Source of the DNA: CAZGUH01 sp964529005
GTDB taxonomy: Bacteria; Actinomycetota; Acidimicrobiia; Acidimicrobiales; Ilumatobacteraceae
Direction: 5' to 3'
Assembly (NCBI GenBank): GCA_964529005.1
Contig: CAZGUH010000010.1
Coordinates: 41,120 to 105,119, forward strand
Length of the DNA stretch: 64,000 nucleotides
Position numbers and translations under genes: made by a program. Each line of letters starts with the position of its first letter. Positions within the stretch are counted from its first letter, which is position 1. Below the pieces are notes generated by a model, which was not told where the DNA came from, did no database searches, and worked only from the letters and a program-made list of their open reading frames with translations. This document shows positions 1-8,273 of the stretch, piece after piece.

Positions 1-87
1 CCCTACCACGTGGCCGGCCTGTACCAGGAGCCCGGTCGGGCCGAAGCGTTGAGCCACGCCGTGCCGTTCCTCCAGAGCGCCCTCTAG
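1..87 (+). CDS. 3' end of an unidentified gene (partial)
   Basis: Frame 1 is open from the first base to a TAG at 85-87 and gives 28 residues ending in AVPFLQSAL. The gene begins outside the window. The tail alone matches no family I can name. Its stop lies 12 bases before the crotonase gene at 100, so the two are probably cotranscribed. It could be a regulator, a transporter or an enzyme. Confidence 0.5.
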   Translation, partial: PYHVAGLYQEPGRAEALSHAVPFLQSAL

Positions 88-99
88 AAAGCAGACGAG

Positions 100-888
100 A
101 TGGATCCGACCACCTACAGCACGATCGACATCGAGGCGCGCCCCGACGGCGTGGCCATCGCGGCGTTGAACCGGCCCGATCGGCTGAACGCCGTCGATGC
201 CACGCTTCACCTCGAGCTCGTGCGCCTGCTGCGCGAGGTCGATTGCGACGACGCGGTCACCGCGCTCGTGGTCACGGGACGGGGACGCGCGTTCTGCGCC
301 GGCGGTGACATGTCCGGTGAGGACCCGACGCGCGCGCTGTTCGGCTCGACGTGGCGAGAGGCGCGCCAGATCGTCGACGGGTTCCTCGAGTGCCAGACCC
401 CGATCATCTCGGCGGTGAACGGGCATGCGATGGGCCTCGGGGCGACGATCGCGCTGCTCGCCGACGTCGTCTTCGCCGGGCGCAGCGCGGTGTTCGCCGA
501 CACGCACGTGAAGATGGCCGTCGGCGCCGGCGACGGCGGGCAGCTGATCTGGCCCTTGTTGATGGGCGTCAACAGGGCGAAGTACTTCTTGATGACGGGC
601 GAGAAGCTCACCGCCGAGCAAGCCGAGGAGTACGGCCTCGTCAACTTCGTGGTCGACGACGACGAGCTGCTCGACCGGGCGCTCGCGCTCGCGTCGCACT
701 TCGCCTCGGGCCCGGTCCGTGCGATCTCGGCCTCGAAGACCGCGCTCAACAACTACCTGCGCGTGGTGTCGGCGATGATCATGCCGCTGTCGCTGGCGTA
801 CGAGAACATGACCATGCGCACCGCGGACTTCGACGAGGCTGTCGCCGCGTTCCGCGAGAAGCGGCCCCCGCGCTTCACCGGAGGTTGA
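100..888 (+). CDS. Enoyl-CoA hydratase/isomerase family protein (crotonase fold)
   Basis: This 262-residue protein has the length and fold signature of the crotonase superfamily, which acts on acyl-CoA thioesters in the cytoplasm. The two oxyanion-hole segments are visible: FCAGGDM at residues 65-71 and NGHAMGLG at 107-114. The two catalytic glutamates of classical hydratases seem absent: Thr stands where GGCEL would carry Glu, and the QPE position reads DTH. A GDGG segment follows. It may therefore be an isomerase, a hydrolase or another CoA enzyme rather than a hydratase. The ATG at 100 follows the preceding stop by 12 bases, with only a weak purine-rich ribosome site. It converges on the next crotonase gene. 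Confidence 0.85.
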   Translation: MDPTTYSTIDIEARPDGVAIAALNRPDRLNAVDATLHLELVRLLREVDCDDAVTALVVTGRGRAFCAGGDMSGEDPTRALFGSTWREARQIVDGFLECQTPIISAVNGHAMGLGATIALLADVVFAGRSAVFADTHVKMAVGAGDGGQLIWPLLMGVNRAKYFLMTGEKLTAEQAEEYGLVNFVVDDDELLDRALALASHFASGPVRAISASKTALNNYLRVVSAMIMPLSLAYENMTMRTADFDEAVAAFREKRPPRFTGG

Positions 889-906
889 GCGCCGGGGCGC
901 CGCCCG

Positions 907-1713
907 TCACCGGTTGGTGAACGTGGGCGGGCGGCGGTCCCGGAACGCGTGGCGCGCCTCGCGGAAGTCGGCGGTGGTCGTCGCCAGGATCTGTTGGCGG
1001 TTCTCGAGTTCGAGCGCGAGCTGGAGGGTGGGCGCCTCGAGCGCGGCCCACATCGCCTGCTTGGTGAGAGCGATCCCGAACGGCGCGCTGGCAACGATCT
1101 GATCCGCTGCGGCGAGCGCGGCGTCGAGCAGGTCCTCGTCGGGAAGAACGTCGGCGACCAAGCCGATGCGGCACGCCTCCTCGGCGTCGATCTTGCGGGC
1201 GGTCAGCATCATCTCGTGGGCGCGGGCAGAGCCGACGATGCGCGGCAGGAGCCACGACACGCCGATGTCGCACGCCGACAGACCGATGCGCACGAACGGC
1301 GCGTGGAACGTCGCCGACGTGGCGGCGTAGCGGATGTCGGCGCCGAGCGCGATCCCCAGCCCGCCGCCGGATGCGACACCGTTGATCGCTGCCACGACCG
1401 GTTGGCTGAGGGCGCGCATCTTCGTCAGCAACGACGAGATCTGGAGCTGGATCGCATACCCCTGCTGGGTCTTGCCGAAGTCCTCGACCCCAGCCGGCAG
1501 CCCGTACCCGTTGCGCATGTCGAGGCCGGAGCAGAACCCACGCCCGGCGCCGGTGAGCACGACCGCGCGCACCGACGGGTCGGCGGCGATCTCGTCGATC
1601 CGCGCGTGTAGCGACGACACGAGGTCGACGTTCAACGAGTTGAGCGACTCGGGACGGTTCAACGTGAGCTGTGCGACGTGGTCGCGTGGCCGAGTCATCT
1701 CGACAGTCGTCAT
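907..1713 (-). CDS. Enoyl-CoA hydratase/isomerase family protein
   Basis: This is a 268-residue crotonase-fold protein. Oxyanion-hole segments are FCSGLDM (residues 60-66) and NGVASGGGLG (111-120), and an acidic residue sits in SACDIG (Asp149). That pattern is common in actinobacterial EchA-like proteins of unknown exact reaction. I start it at the ATG at 1713 because a GGGAAAG ribosome site lies just upstream; the frame stays open further but loses crotonase-like sequence. It lies downstream of the amidohydrolase gene at 1787 on the same strand, 73 bases away, so the two are probably one unit. It shares the fold but not the active-site pattern of the gene at 100. Confidence 0.88.
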   Translation of the reverse strand: MTTVEMTRPRDHVAQLTLNRPESLNSLNVDLVSSLHARIDEIAADPSVRAVVLTGAGRGFCSGLDMRNGYGLPAGVEDFGKTQQGYAIQLQISSLLTKMRALSQPVVAAINGVASGGGLGIALGADIRYAATSATFHAPFVRIGLSACDIGVSWLLPRIVGSARAHEMMLTARKIDAEEACRIGLVADVLPDEDLLDAALAAADQIVASAPFGIALTKQAMWAALEAPTLQLALELENRQQILATTTADFREARHAFRDRRPPTFTNR

Positions 1714-1786
1714 CGATCTTTCCCTGCTGTGTCCGGTGTGGGTGATGGGGGCGAGCGCAGGCGAGAGCTGCCGGCTCGCAGAAACG

Positions 1787-3514
1787 TCAGCGCGGCGCCG
1801 GCTGCGACCCGCGCACGACGGCGCCCGGTCGGGCGCCGGTGGCCTCGCCGTGCTCGAACGTGACCTCTCCGGAGCAGACCGTGGCGACGTAGCCGCGGGC
1901 GTCCTGGAGCAGGCGGCGCCCACCGGCCGGGAGGTCGCGCACGATGCGCGGCGCCAGCAGGGAGAGTCCGTCGAAGTCGATGAGGTTGAGGTCGGCCTTG
2001 AAGCCCGGGGCGAGAACGCCGCGGTCGTGCCATCCGACCGCGCGCGCGGTGCGCTGCGTCTGCGCGTGGACGATCTCCTCGATCGTGAACGTCGGGCTCG
2101 GAGCACGGTCGCGGCACCAGTGTGTGAGATGGAACGTCGGGAAGCTGGCGTCGCAGATGACGGCGACGTGCGCGCCTCCATCGGACAGGCCGAAGACGGC
2201 GACCGGCGAGCGGAACATCTCGGCCGCGGCGTCGAGGTTGAAGTCGACGTAGTTGCCGAGCGGGAAGTACAGCAGCGCCCTGCCGCCGTCCTCGAGCAGC
2301 GCGTCGTACGCGATCTCCTGCGGCGTTGCCCCGCGCCGGCGCGCCTCGGACGTGAGCGACTCGCTGCGGTCGGGTTCGTAGCGCGGCGGGTCGCCGAGGC
2401 GGAACAGGCGCTCGAACGAGGTGGTGACGCGCTGCACGAGCGGCTCGCCCTGCACGGCGCCGTGCTCGGCCAGCACCGCCGCGCGCACCTCGGGCCGCGC
2501 CAGCTCGGCCACGCGCTCGGCGAGCGGCAGGCGTTGACGAGCGGCGAACGTCGGGCACAGCATGAACGGGTTCATCGAGGTTTCGAGGCCGAGCAGCATC
2601 CCGGTCGGACGCAGGCAGATCTGCGCCGAGACGTCGAGGCCGTCACGCGCTGCGTTCTCCAGCTCGTCGAGGATCGCGCGCCACCGCGTCGGCGCGCGCT
2701 CGACCTGCGCCAGCGACGTCGTCACCGGCCGCCCGGTCACCCGCGCCAAGTGACGGATCAGCGCGATCTCGCTCGGCACGTCGAAGTCGGACACGACCTG
2801 CACGACCCCGCGCTGCGTGCGCCGCAGCGCATCGACGATGCCGAGCAGCTCGCGCTCGCTCGCCTCGAACGAGCCGATCGGGCGGCCGTCGCGGGCGCGG
2901 TGGTTGCTGGTGCGGGACGTCGAAAAGCCCATCGCGCCCGCGCCGAGCGCCTCCTCGACGAGCCGCGCCATCTCGGCGATCTCGTCCTCGGTCGGCGTTT
3001 CCGTGTGATTCGCGCCGCGCTCGCCCATCACATAGGCGCGCAGCGAGGCGTGCGGGACGTATGCCCCCACGTCGATCGTGCGACGCCGGCGCGCCAGCGC
3101 GTCGAGGAAGTCGGGGAACGAGCGCCAGTCCCACGCGAGGCCCTCGGCCAGGGCGGTTCCCGGGATGTCCTCGACGCCTTCCATCAACGAGATCAATTGC
3201 TCGTGCGCGTGTTCGCCCGGCTGGGCGGGCGCGAACCCGACACCGCAGTTGCCCATCACGATCGACGTGACGCCGTGCACCGCCGACGGGGCCAGCACGC
3301 CGTCCCACGTCGCTTGCCCGTCATAGTGGGTGTGGATGTCCACGAAGCCCGGAGTCACCAGCAGCCCGTCGGCCTCGATCTCGCGTCGAGCGGTCTCGTC
3401 GACGCGCCCCACGGCGACGATCTCGCCCTCGTGCACACCGACGTCGCCGGTGAAACGCGCGGACCCCGTCCCATCGACGATGGTGCCACCTCGGATGATG
3501 AGGTCGATCGCCAT
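1787..3514 (-). CDS. Amidohydrolase family protein, N-acyl-D-amino-acid deacylase-like
   Basis: This 575-residue metal-dependent hydrolase of the amidohydrolase superfamily (D-aminoacylase/dihydroorotase-like) would cleave an amide or cyclic amide bond. It has an N-terminal beta-sandwich beginning with DLIIRGGTIVDG, the metal motif HTHYDGQ at residues 61-67, MGNCGVGFAP near 88-96, and GLSDGGAH near 442-449 with the catalytic Asp. The C-terminal LNLIDFD segment returns to the small beta domain. The ATG at 3514 is the start that begins at the conserved domain. A diverged paralogue lies at 10249. The gene diverges from the SDR at 3622, with one copy of the AGTATCCT motif between them. Confidence 0.88.
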   Translation of the reverse strand: MAIDLIIRGGTIVDGTGSARFTGDVGVHEGEIVAVGRVDETARREIEADGLLVTPGFVDIHTHYDGQATWDGVLAPSAVHGVTSIVMGNCGVGFAPAQPGEHAHEQLISLMEGVEDIPGTALAEGLAWDWRSFPDFLDALARRRRTIDVGAYVPHASLRAYVMGERGANHTETPTEDEIAEMARLVEEALGAGAMGFSTSRTSNHRARDGRPIGSFEASERELLGIVDALRRTQRGVVQVVSDFDVPSEIALIRHLARVTGRPVTTSLAQVERAPTRWRAILDELENAARDGLDVSAQICLRPTGMLLGLETSMNPFMLCPTFAARQRLPLAERVAELARPEVRAAVLAEHGAVQGEPLVQRVTTSFERLFRLGDPPRYEPDRSESLTSEARRRGATPQEIAYDALLEDGGRALLYFPLGNYVDFNLDAAAEMFRSPVAVFGLSDGGAHVAVICDASFPTFHLTHWCRDRAPSPTFTIEEIVHAQTQRTARAVGWHDRGVLAPGFKADLNLIDFDGLSLLAPRIVRDLPAGGRRLLQDARGYVATVCSGEVTFEHGEATGARPGAVVRGSQPAPR

Positions 3515-3581
3515 ATCAGTGACCTTATCACGACGATGTTGCTGGGAACAGGCCACGACTCGGCCGACGATGCGCCAATGA

Positions 3582-3589
3582 AGTATCCT
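3582..3589 (+). promoter_or_regulatory. AGTATCCT motif between divergent genes
   Basis: An exact copy of the repeated motif, followed by GATTTCG, lies in the 107-base gap between the amidohydrolase (minus) and the SDR (plus). It is 33 bases before the SDR start and 68 before the other. No TTGAC box stands at 16-18 bases on either strand, so here it looks more like an operator than a plain -10 box. Confidence 0.55.
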
Positions 3590-3621
3590 GATTTCGACAG
3601 CTCGCAACGAAGGGGGAATCC

Positions 3622-4512
3622 GTGGGTCTTCTCGACGGCAAGGTCGCGATCGTGACGGGATCGGGCCGCGGCATCGGCCGCGCCGAGGCGATCACGTTCG
3701 CCGAATACGGCGCCTCGGTGATCGTCAACGACGTCAACAAGGAGAACGCCGACAGCGTGGTGGGGGAGATCACGGCCGCGGGCGGCGCCGCGGCGCCGTT
3801 CATCGGCGACGCGTCGGACTGGTCGGCGGCGCAGGCGATCGTGCAGCTTGCGCTCGACGAGTTCGGGCGCCTCGACATCCTGATGAACAACGCCGGCTTC
3901 CTGCGCGACTGCATGAGCTGGGAGATGAAAGAGGACGACTGGAACGCCGTGCTGAAGGTGCACCTCGGGGGCCACTTCGCGCCGTCGCGCTTCGCCGCCG
4001 AGTACTGGCGCGATCGTTCGCTCGCCGGCGAGCAGGTCGAGGGCCGCATCATCAACACCTCGAGCGAGGCAGCGCTCTACGGGAACGCGACGGAGTCCAA
4101 CTACGGAGCGGCCAAGGGCGCGATCGCCGCGCTCAACGTCATCCTCGCCCGCGAGCTCGAGGAGTTCGGGGTGACCGTCAACGCGATCTGCCCCCGTGCT
4201 CGCACGCCAGCCACGATCCCCATGTTCGGCGAGATCATGGACGTGGCCGAGGGCCAGTTCGATCGCTTCGACCCGTTCAACCTGACGCCGTTCGTCACCT
4301 GGCTGGCGAGCTCCGAGGCGGGCCACGTGTCCGGTCAACTGTTCGTCGTGTTCGGCGGCGAGGTCCGGCTGATGCAACGCTGGACCCCGGCGAGCCGGAT
4401 CGTGAAGAACGGGCGCTGGACGGTGGACGAGCTGGTCGAGCGGGCCAACGAGCTGTTCGTCGACCATGCGCCGGGGGTGCCGCCGTTCGGCGTGCAGATG
4501 GCGAAGCGCTGA
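3622..4512 (+). CDS. SDR family NAD(P)-dependent oxidoreductase
   Basis: This 296-residue short-chain dehydrogenase/reductase has the cofactor motif TGSGRGIG near residue 13, NNAG near 90, and the Ser / Tyr-x3-Lys triad in NTSSEAALYG and YGAAK. It is longer than typical 250-residue SDRs and ends with an extension after the FGGEVRLM segment, as in the multifunctional-enzyme-type SDRs of fatty acid metabolism. The start is GTG 3622, chosen because AGGGGGAA lies immediately upstream. It is probably transcribed alone, from the motif-bearing gap, and ends at a strong hairpin. Substrate unknown. Confidence 0.88.
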   Translation: MGLLDGKVAIVTGSGRGIGRAEAITFAEYGASVIVNDVNKENADSVVGEITAAGGAAAPFIGDASDWSAAQAIVQLALDEFGRLDILMNNAGFLRDCMSWEMKEDDWNAVLKVHLGGHFAPSRFAAEYWRDRSLAGEQVEGRIINTSSEAALYGNATESNYGAAKGAIAALNVILARELEEFGVTVNAICPRARTPATIPMFGEIMDVAEGQFDRFDPFNLTPFVTWLASSEAGHVSGQLFVVFGGEVRLMQRWTPASRIVKNGRWTVDELVERANELFVDHAPGVPPFGVQMAKR

Positions 4513-4520
4513 CCGGATCG

Positions 4521-4547
4521 GGGTCGGGCTGGCCCCCAGCCCGACCC
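4521..4547. terminator. Perfect 12-bp hairpin between convergent genes
   Basis: Arms 4521-4532 and 4536-4547 are exact reverse complements with a 3-base C loop. It lies between the stops of the SDR (4512) and the thioesterase (4569), where a bidirectional terminator is expected. There is no T tract, as is usual for such hairpins in high-G+C actinobacteria. Confidence 0.75.
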
Positions 4548-4568
4548 GCTCCAATCACCTGCTGCGGG

Positions 4569-5009
4569 TCAGCTGCTCTTCGGGGCGACGATCAGGCAGG
4601 TCCCCTGTGCGAGCGCCACGGTCCGGCCCTCGTTCTCCATCTCGACGCGCAGGACGGCCGTGCGTGACGTCATCGCCATCACCGTCGTCGTCGCCCGCAC
4701 CACACCGGTCGACACCGGGGCGAGGTAGTTGATCTTGAACTCCGTCGTCGCCGCCCACGAGCGCGGCGGCATGATCGGGTACAGCGTGAAACCGAGGCAG
4801 TGATCGCACAGCGCGGCGAGGCATCCACCGTGCAGGTTGCCGATCATCGTGATCATGTCCGGCCGGACGTCCATCTCGGCGACGAGAAGGCCCGGCTCGA
4901 GCGTCACCGTGCGCACGTCGAGGTAGCCGTCGATGCCCTTGTCGAAGCGGACAGCAGCGAGCGACGCCGCCTTCTCCGGTCGCCAGTGTGGGAAGTTCAG
5001 GGTACTCAT
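4569..5009 (-). CDS. PaaI-type hotdog-fold acyl-CoA thioesterase
   Basis: This 146-residue hotdog-fold protein carries the PaaI-family signature GNLHGGCLAALCDHCLG, in which the HGG segment and following acidic residue lie at the active site. Such enzymes hydrolyse acyl-CoA or aryl-CoA thioesters, often to release CoA from dead-end intermediates. The ATG at 5009 gives the usual family length; the frame stays open upstream without recognisable sequence. The gene diverges from the LLM oxidoreductase and shares the motif-bearing gap, which fits a role in the same pathway. Confidence 0.85.
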   Translation of the reverse strand: MSTLNFPHWRPEKAASLAAVRFDKGIDGYLDVRTVTLEPGLLVAEMDVRPDMITMIGNLHGGCLAALCDHCLGFTLYPIMPPRSWAATTEFKINYLAPVSTGVVRATTTVMAMTSRTAVLRVEMENEGRTVALAQGTCLIVAPKSS

Positions 5010-5048
5010 AACGCCAACATTAGAACACACACGGGGCCTTTCTCGGAG

Positions 5049-5080
5049 TTGACGGCGAAATGGCGAAGATTTAGTATCCT
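5049..5080 (+). promoter_or_regulatory. Promoter with AGTATCCT motif
   Basis: TTGACG (5049-5054), a 17-base spacer and TAGTAT (5072-5077) form a good sigma-70-type promoter for the plus-strand LLM gene. The exact AGTATCCT motif (5073-5080) overlaps the -10 box. The divergent thioesterase gene starts at 5009. Confidence 0.65.
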
Positions 5081-5145
5081 TTGAAGCCGCGGGCTGGCCG
5101 TCCCGAACCGGGATGGGGCCGAGCTCCGAGGGAGGGGAAGACAAG

Positions 5146-6240
5146 GTGCACGTCGGCGTACAGATGGTGTTCCAGAGCGTTGGCTACGGACCCGAGGTGA
5201 CGGATCGTCAGATCGTCGAGTGGGAGATCGAGCTCGCAGTGCTGGCGGAGAAGCTCGGCTTCGACACGCTGTGGCCTGTCGAGCACCACTTCGAGGACTA
5301 CGCGTTCTGTCCCGACAACGTGGTGCTGCTGGCGCATCTGGCTGCTCGAACGACGTCGATCCGGCTCGGCACCGGCGCCGTCATCGTCCCGTGGAACGAC
5401 CCGTTGCGCGTGGCCGAGAAGATCGCGCTGCTCGACAACCTCGCGCCGGGCCGGCTCGTGCTCGGCCTCGGCCGAGGCCTGGCCCGGCGAGAGTACGAGG
5501 GTTTCGGCATCGACATGTCGGAGTCGCGTGACCGCTTCGACGAAGGGGCGGCGCTGATCATCCGTGCGCTGGAGACGGGGTATGCGGAAGGGTCCGGGCC
5601 GTACTACCCGCAGAAGCGGGTGCCGCTGCGCCCTGCGCCGCTGGCGGGCTTCGCCGACCGGTTGTACTGCGTCGCGATGTCACCCGACTCGGCCATGTCG
5701 GCCGCCGAACTGGGCGGGCGGATGGTGATCTTCTCGCAGCGGCCGTGGGAGCAGCAGGCGGCGAGCGTGAACGACTACCGCGAACGGTTCCGCGCCGTGC
5801 ACGGCGTCGAGCCCCCGCCGCTGACGATCTGCGACTTCGTGATCTGCGACGAGGACCCGGCCCGTGCCGAGGCGCTGGCGTACGAGCACATCGCCGGATA
5901 TCTGCGCAGCGTCGTCGAGCACTACGAACTCGCTGGCGAGCACCTCAAGCACGCCGCGGGGTACGCCTCGTACGGCAACGCCGTCGACGCGCTGCGGGCG
6001 GCGGGGATGGAGAAGGCGTGCGAGCTCTACCTCGCGGTGCAAGCGTGGGGCACGCCGGACCAGATCCTCGAGAAGCTTCGTGCCCGCCGCGACGTCGTCG
6101 GCGACTTCGACCTCACCTGCTGCTTCCGCTTCTCCGGACTGCCCTACGATGCAGCCGAGCAGAACATGAGAACGTTCGCCGAGCACGTGATGCCCACCCT
6201 GCGCACATGGCAGCACGCCTCCGTCGCGGCGAAGTTGTGA
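5146..6240 (+). CDS. LLM class flavin-dependent oxidoreductase
   Basis: This 364-residue protein of the bacterial-luciferase-like superfamily would be a TIM-barrel monooxygenase or dehydrogenase using FMN or F420. The N-terminal HVGVQMVF strand, LGFDTLWPVEHHFE near residue 40, and LGTGAVIVPWNDPLRVAEK are typical. I chose GTG 5146 because GGAGGGGAAG stands at the right distance and the conserved beta-1 strand starts there; an in-frame start at 5113 has no ribosome site. It is a single gene behind the 5049-5080 promoter, with a leader of about 60 bases. The substrate is unknown. Confidence 0.88.
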   Translation: MHVGVQMVFQSVGYGPEVTDRQIVEWEIELAVLAEKLGFDTLWPVEHHFEDYAFCPDNVVLLAHLAARTTSIRLGTGAVIVPWNDPLRVAEKIALLDNLAPGRLVLGLGRGLARREYEGFGIDMSESRDRFDEGAALIIRALETGYAEGSGPYYPQKRVPLRPAPLAGFADRLYCVAMSPDSAMSAAELGGRMVIFSQRPWEQQAASVNDYRERFRAVHGVEPPPLTICDFVICDEDPARAEALAYEHIAGYLRSVVEHYELAGEHLKHAAGYASYGNAVDALRAAGMEKACELYLAVQAWGTPDQILEKLRARRDVVGDFDLTCCFRFSGLPYDAAEQNMRTFAEHVMPTLRTWQHASVAAKL

Positions 6241-6306
6241 TGCCGATCGTGCGCCGCCGACGCCCGTCACGCCCTGGAGGTGACGCCACCTCGCCGGCGC
6301 CGTTCC

Positions 6307-6334
6307 TTGACGCTGCCGCGAGGAACAGTACACT
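6307..6334 (+). promoter_or_regulatory. Promoter of the ten-gene operon, divergent motif copy
   Basis: TTGACG (6307-6312), a 16-base spacer and TACACT (6329-6334) lie about 100 bases before the ABC ATPase gene. The -10 region reads AGTACACTGAAA, a weaker copy of the island motif (6 of 8 positions in reverse orientation). It shares ACTGAAA with the promoter of the binding-protein gene at 17833. Confidence 0.55.
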
Positions 6335-6436
6335 GAAATGGGGCTCAGATGACGTACGCAGCGCCGGGTCCGGCGCAGGGGTCGATGGTGTCCGAGGCGC
6401 TCCGCGCGCTGTCGGCGTTCGAGGGGGATTGACATC

Positions 6437-7315
6437 GTGCCGTTGCGAGACATCGTAAGACGCGACGAAATGGACGCCGTGACGCCGAATGGCGGGCCGA
6501 GCCCCTCGCCGACGCCCGTGGTGCGCTCGACGGGCGTGACCCGCACGTACGAGACCCGCAAGTCCACCGTCGAAGCGCTGGGACAGATCGACCTCGAGAT
6601 CGCCGAGGGCGAGTTCGTGTGCATCGTCGGCCCGTCCGGCTGTGGCAAGTCGACGTTCCTGCGGATCATCGCCGGGCTGATCAACCCCACCAGCGGAACG
6701 GTCGAGATCGCCGATCAGGGCCGGGGCGGCGTGCTCACCTCGATGGTGTTCCAGGACTACAGCATCTACCCATGGAAGACGGTCGAGGAGAACGTCCGCT
6801 TCGGGCTCGACGTGGCGGGCAAGCGCCGCAGCGACTCGAAGGAGGCCGTCGACTGGTGGCTGAGGCGCCTCGGTCTCGCAGACTTCCGCAAGGCGTACCC
6901 CGCGGCGCTGTCCGGCGGAATGCGCCAGCGCGTCTCGATCGCCCGTGCCCTCGTCGTCGAGCCGCAGATCATCCTCATGGACGAGCCGTTCGCCGCGCTC
7001 GACGCCCAGCTGCGCACGCTGCTCCAGGAGGAGTTGCTGTCGATCTGGCAGCAGTTCCAGCGCACCGTCGTGTTCGTGACCCACAGCATCGACGAGGCGC
7101 TGCTGCTGGGTGACCGCATCCTCGTGATGAGCGCACGGCCGGGCCGGATCCTGGCCGACATCCGGGTGCCGTTCGAGCGCCCACGCAAGCCCGAGCTGAG
7201 GGGCGTGGCCGAGTTCGCCGATCTCGAACAGCACATCTGGTCGATGCTGCGCCACGAGGTCGACGGCGGCCGCGGCGCCGACGCGAACGAGACCGTCGAC
7301 GAGGTGACGACATGA
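6437..7315 (+). CDS. ABC transporter ATP-binding protein, nitrate/sulfonate/taurine class
   Basis: This 292-residue ATPase energises an importer at the inner face of the membrane. Walker A GPSGCGKST is at residues 65-73, the signature LSGGMRQR and Walker B IILMDEPFAALD follow, and the H-loop is in FVTHSIDEA. Similarity of layout is to SsuB/TauB/NrtD. GTG 6437 is chosen for its GAGGGGGA ribosome site. The stop overlaps the permease start by four bases (ATGA), so the two are translationally coupled. No binding protein is adjacent; the lipoprotein at 17903 is the likely partner. First gene of the ten-gene operon. Confidence 0.92.
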   Translation: MPLRDIVRRDEMDAVTPNGGPSPSPTPVVRSTGVTRTYETRKSTVEALGQIDLEIAEGEFVCIVGPSGCGKSTFLRIIAGLINPTSGTVEIADQGRGGVLTSMVFQDYSIYPWKTVEENVRFGLDVAGKRRSDSKEAVDWWLRRLGLADFRKAYPAALSGGMRQRVSIARALVVEPQIILMDEPFAALDAQLRTLLQEELLSIWQQFQRTVVFVTHSIDEALLLGDRILVMSARPGRILADIRVPFERPRKPELRGVAEFADLEQHIWSMLRHEVDGGRGADANETVDEVTT

Positions 7316-8220
7316 CCGACACGTCCGTGGAGCGTCCCGCGACCGCGCAGGCCGCCAAGCGTGACACCCGCAGCGGGCCCGTCAGAGCCGTCGTGCGGGC
7401 GCCGGGGCTCGCCGAGCGCGACCCACGGCGGTACATGCGCCGCCGCCGGTACATCGACAACGTGCTGCGCATCGGCACCCCGGTGGCGCTGGTGGTGCTG
7501 TGGCAGCTCCTCGCGGATGCCGAGGTGATCGACCCGCGGTTCTGGCCGGGGCCGATCGACACCGCCCGCGCATTCGTCCGCCTGGTCCGCGACGGCGTGC
7601 TGTGGGACACCGTCTACGTCAGCATGAAGCGGCTCGTCTGGGGTTACACCACGGGCTGCCTCGCCGGTGTCGTCATCGGTCTGATGCTCGGCGTGTTCCG
7701 CTACGCCCGTGTCGCGTTCGACCCGGTGATCAGCGCCCTCTACACGATCCCCAAGCTCGCGCTCCTGCCCCCGTTGCTGTTGCTGTTCGGGCTGGGGGAG
7801 ACGCCCAAGATCATCCTGATCGCGATGAGCGTGTTCTTCATCGTGGTGATCGGGACGATGTCGGCCACGACCAAGCTCCCGATCGGATACCTGGAGCCGG
7901 CACGGTCCTACCAAGCCTCGCGACTGGTGACGTTCCGGCACGTCGTCGTGCCGGCCGTGCTGCCGGACATCTTCGTGTCGCTGCGCATCGCCGCCGGCAC
8001 CGGTGTGCTCGTGCTCGTCGGCATCGAGTTCGTCCAGGGCAACGACGGGCTCGGGTTCATGATCTGGAACTCGTGGCAGGTCTACCGGGTCGCTCAGATG
8101 TACGTGGGCATCGTCACCGTCGCGATCATCGGCGTGATCTTCCAGAGCCTCGTGAAGTGGATCGGCCAGCTCGTGGCCCCGTGGTCGGTCAGCGCCGACT
8201 ACTCGACCGGCAAGCACTGA
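7312..8220 (+). CDS. ABC transporter permease, SsuC/TauC type
   Basis: This 302-residue integral membrane protein has about six predicted helices after a hydrophilic, Arg-rich N-terminus of about 50 residues. The EAA-type loop that contacts the ATPase is seen in YQASRLVTFRHVVVPAVLP. It belongs to the BPD_transp_1 family of the sulfonate/nitrate/taurine importers. It overlaps the ATPase gene by four bases and is followed after 53 bases by the amidohydrolase gene. The transported compound cannot be read from sequence; the enzyme neighbourhood suggests an organic acid or amide. Confidence 0.92.
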   Translation: MTDTSVERPATAQAAKRDTRSGPVRAVVRAPGLAERDPRRYMRRRRYIDNVLRIGTPVALVVLWQLLADAEVIDPRFWPGPIDTARAFVRLVRDGVLWDTVYVSMKRLVWGYTTGCLAGVVIGLMLGVFRYARVAFDPVISALYTIPKLALLPPLLLLFGLGETPKIILIAMSVFFIVVIGTMSATTKLPIGYLEPARSYQASRLVTFRHVVVPAVLPDIFVSLRIAAGTGVLVLVGIEFVQGNDGLGFMIWNSWQVYRVAQMYVGIVTVAIIGVIFQSLVKWIGQLVAPWSVSADYSTGKH

Positions 8221-8273
8221 CGAGATGTTCGATCGTCCGGGCCGTCGCTGACTCCGGACGGAGGGGGAAATTC

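Noticed and set aside
1334..3655. A 773-codon plus-strand open frame opposite the amidohydrolase
   Set aside because: Low-complexity Arg/Ala/Asp-rich translation without domains; the minus strand encodes a recognisable metal hydrolase.
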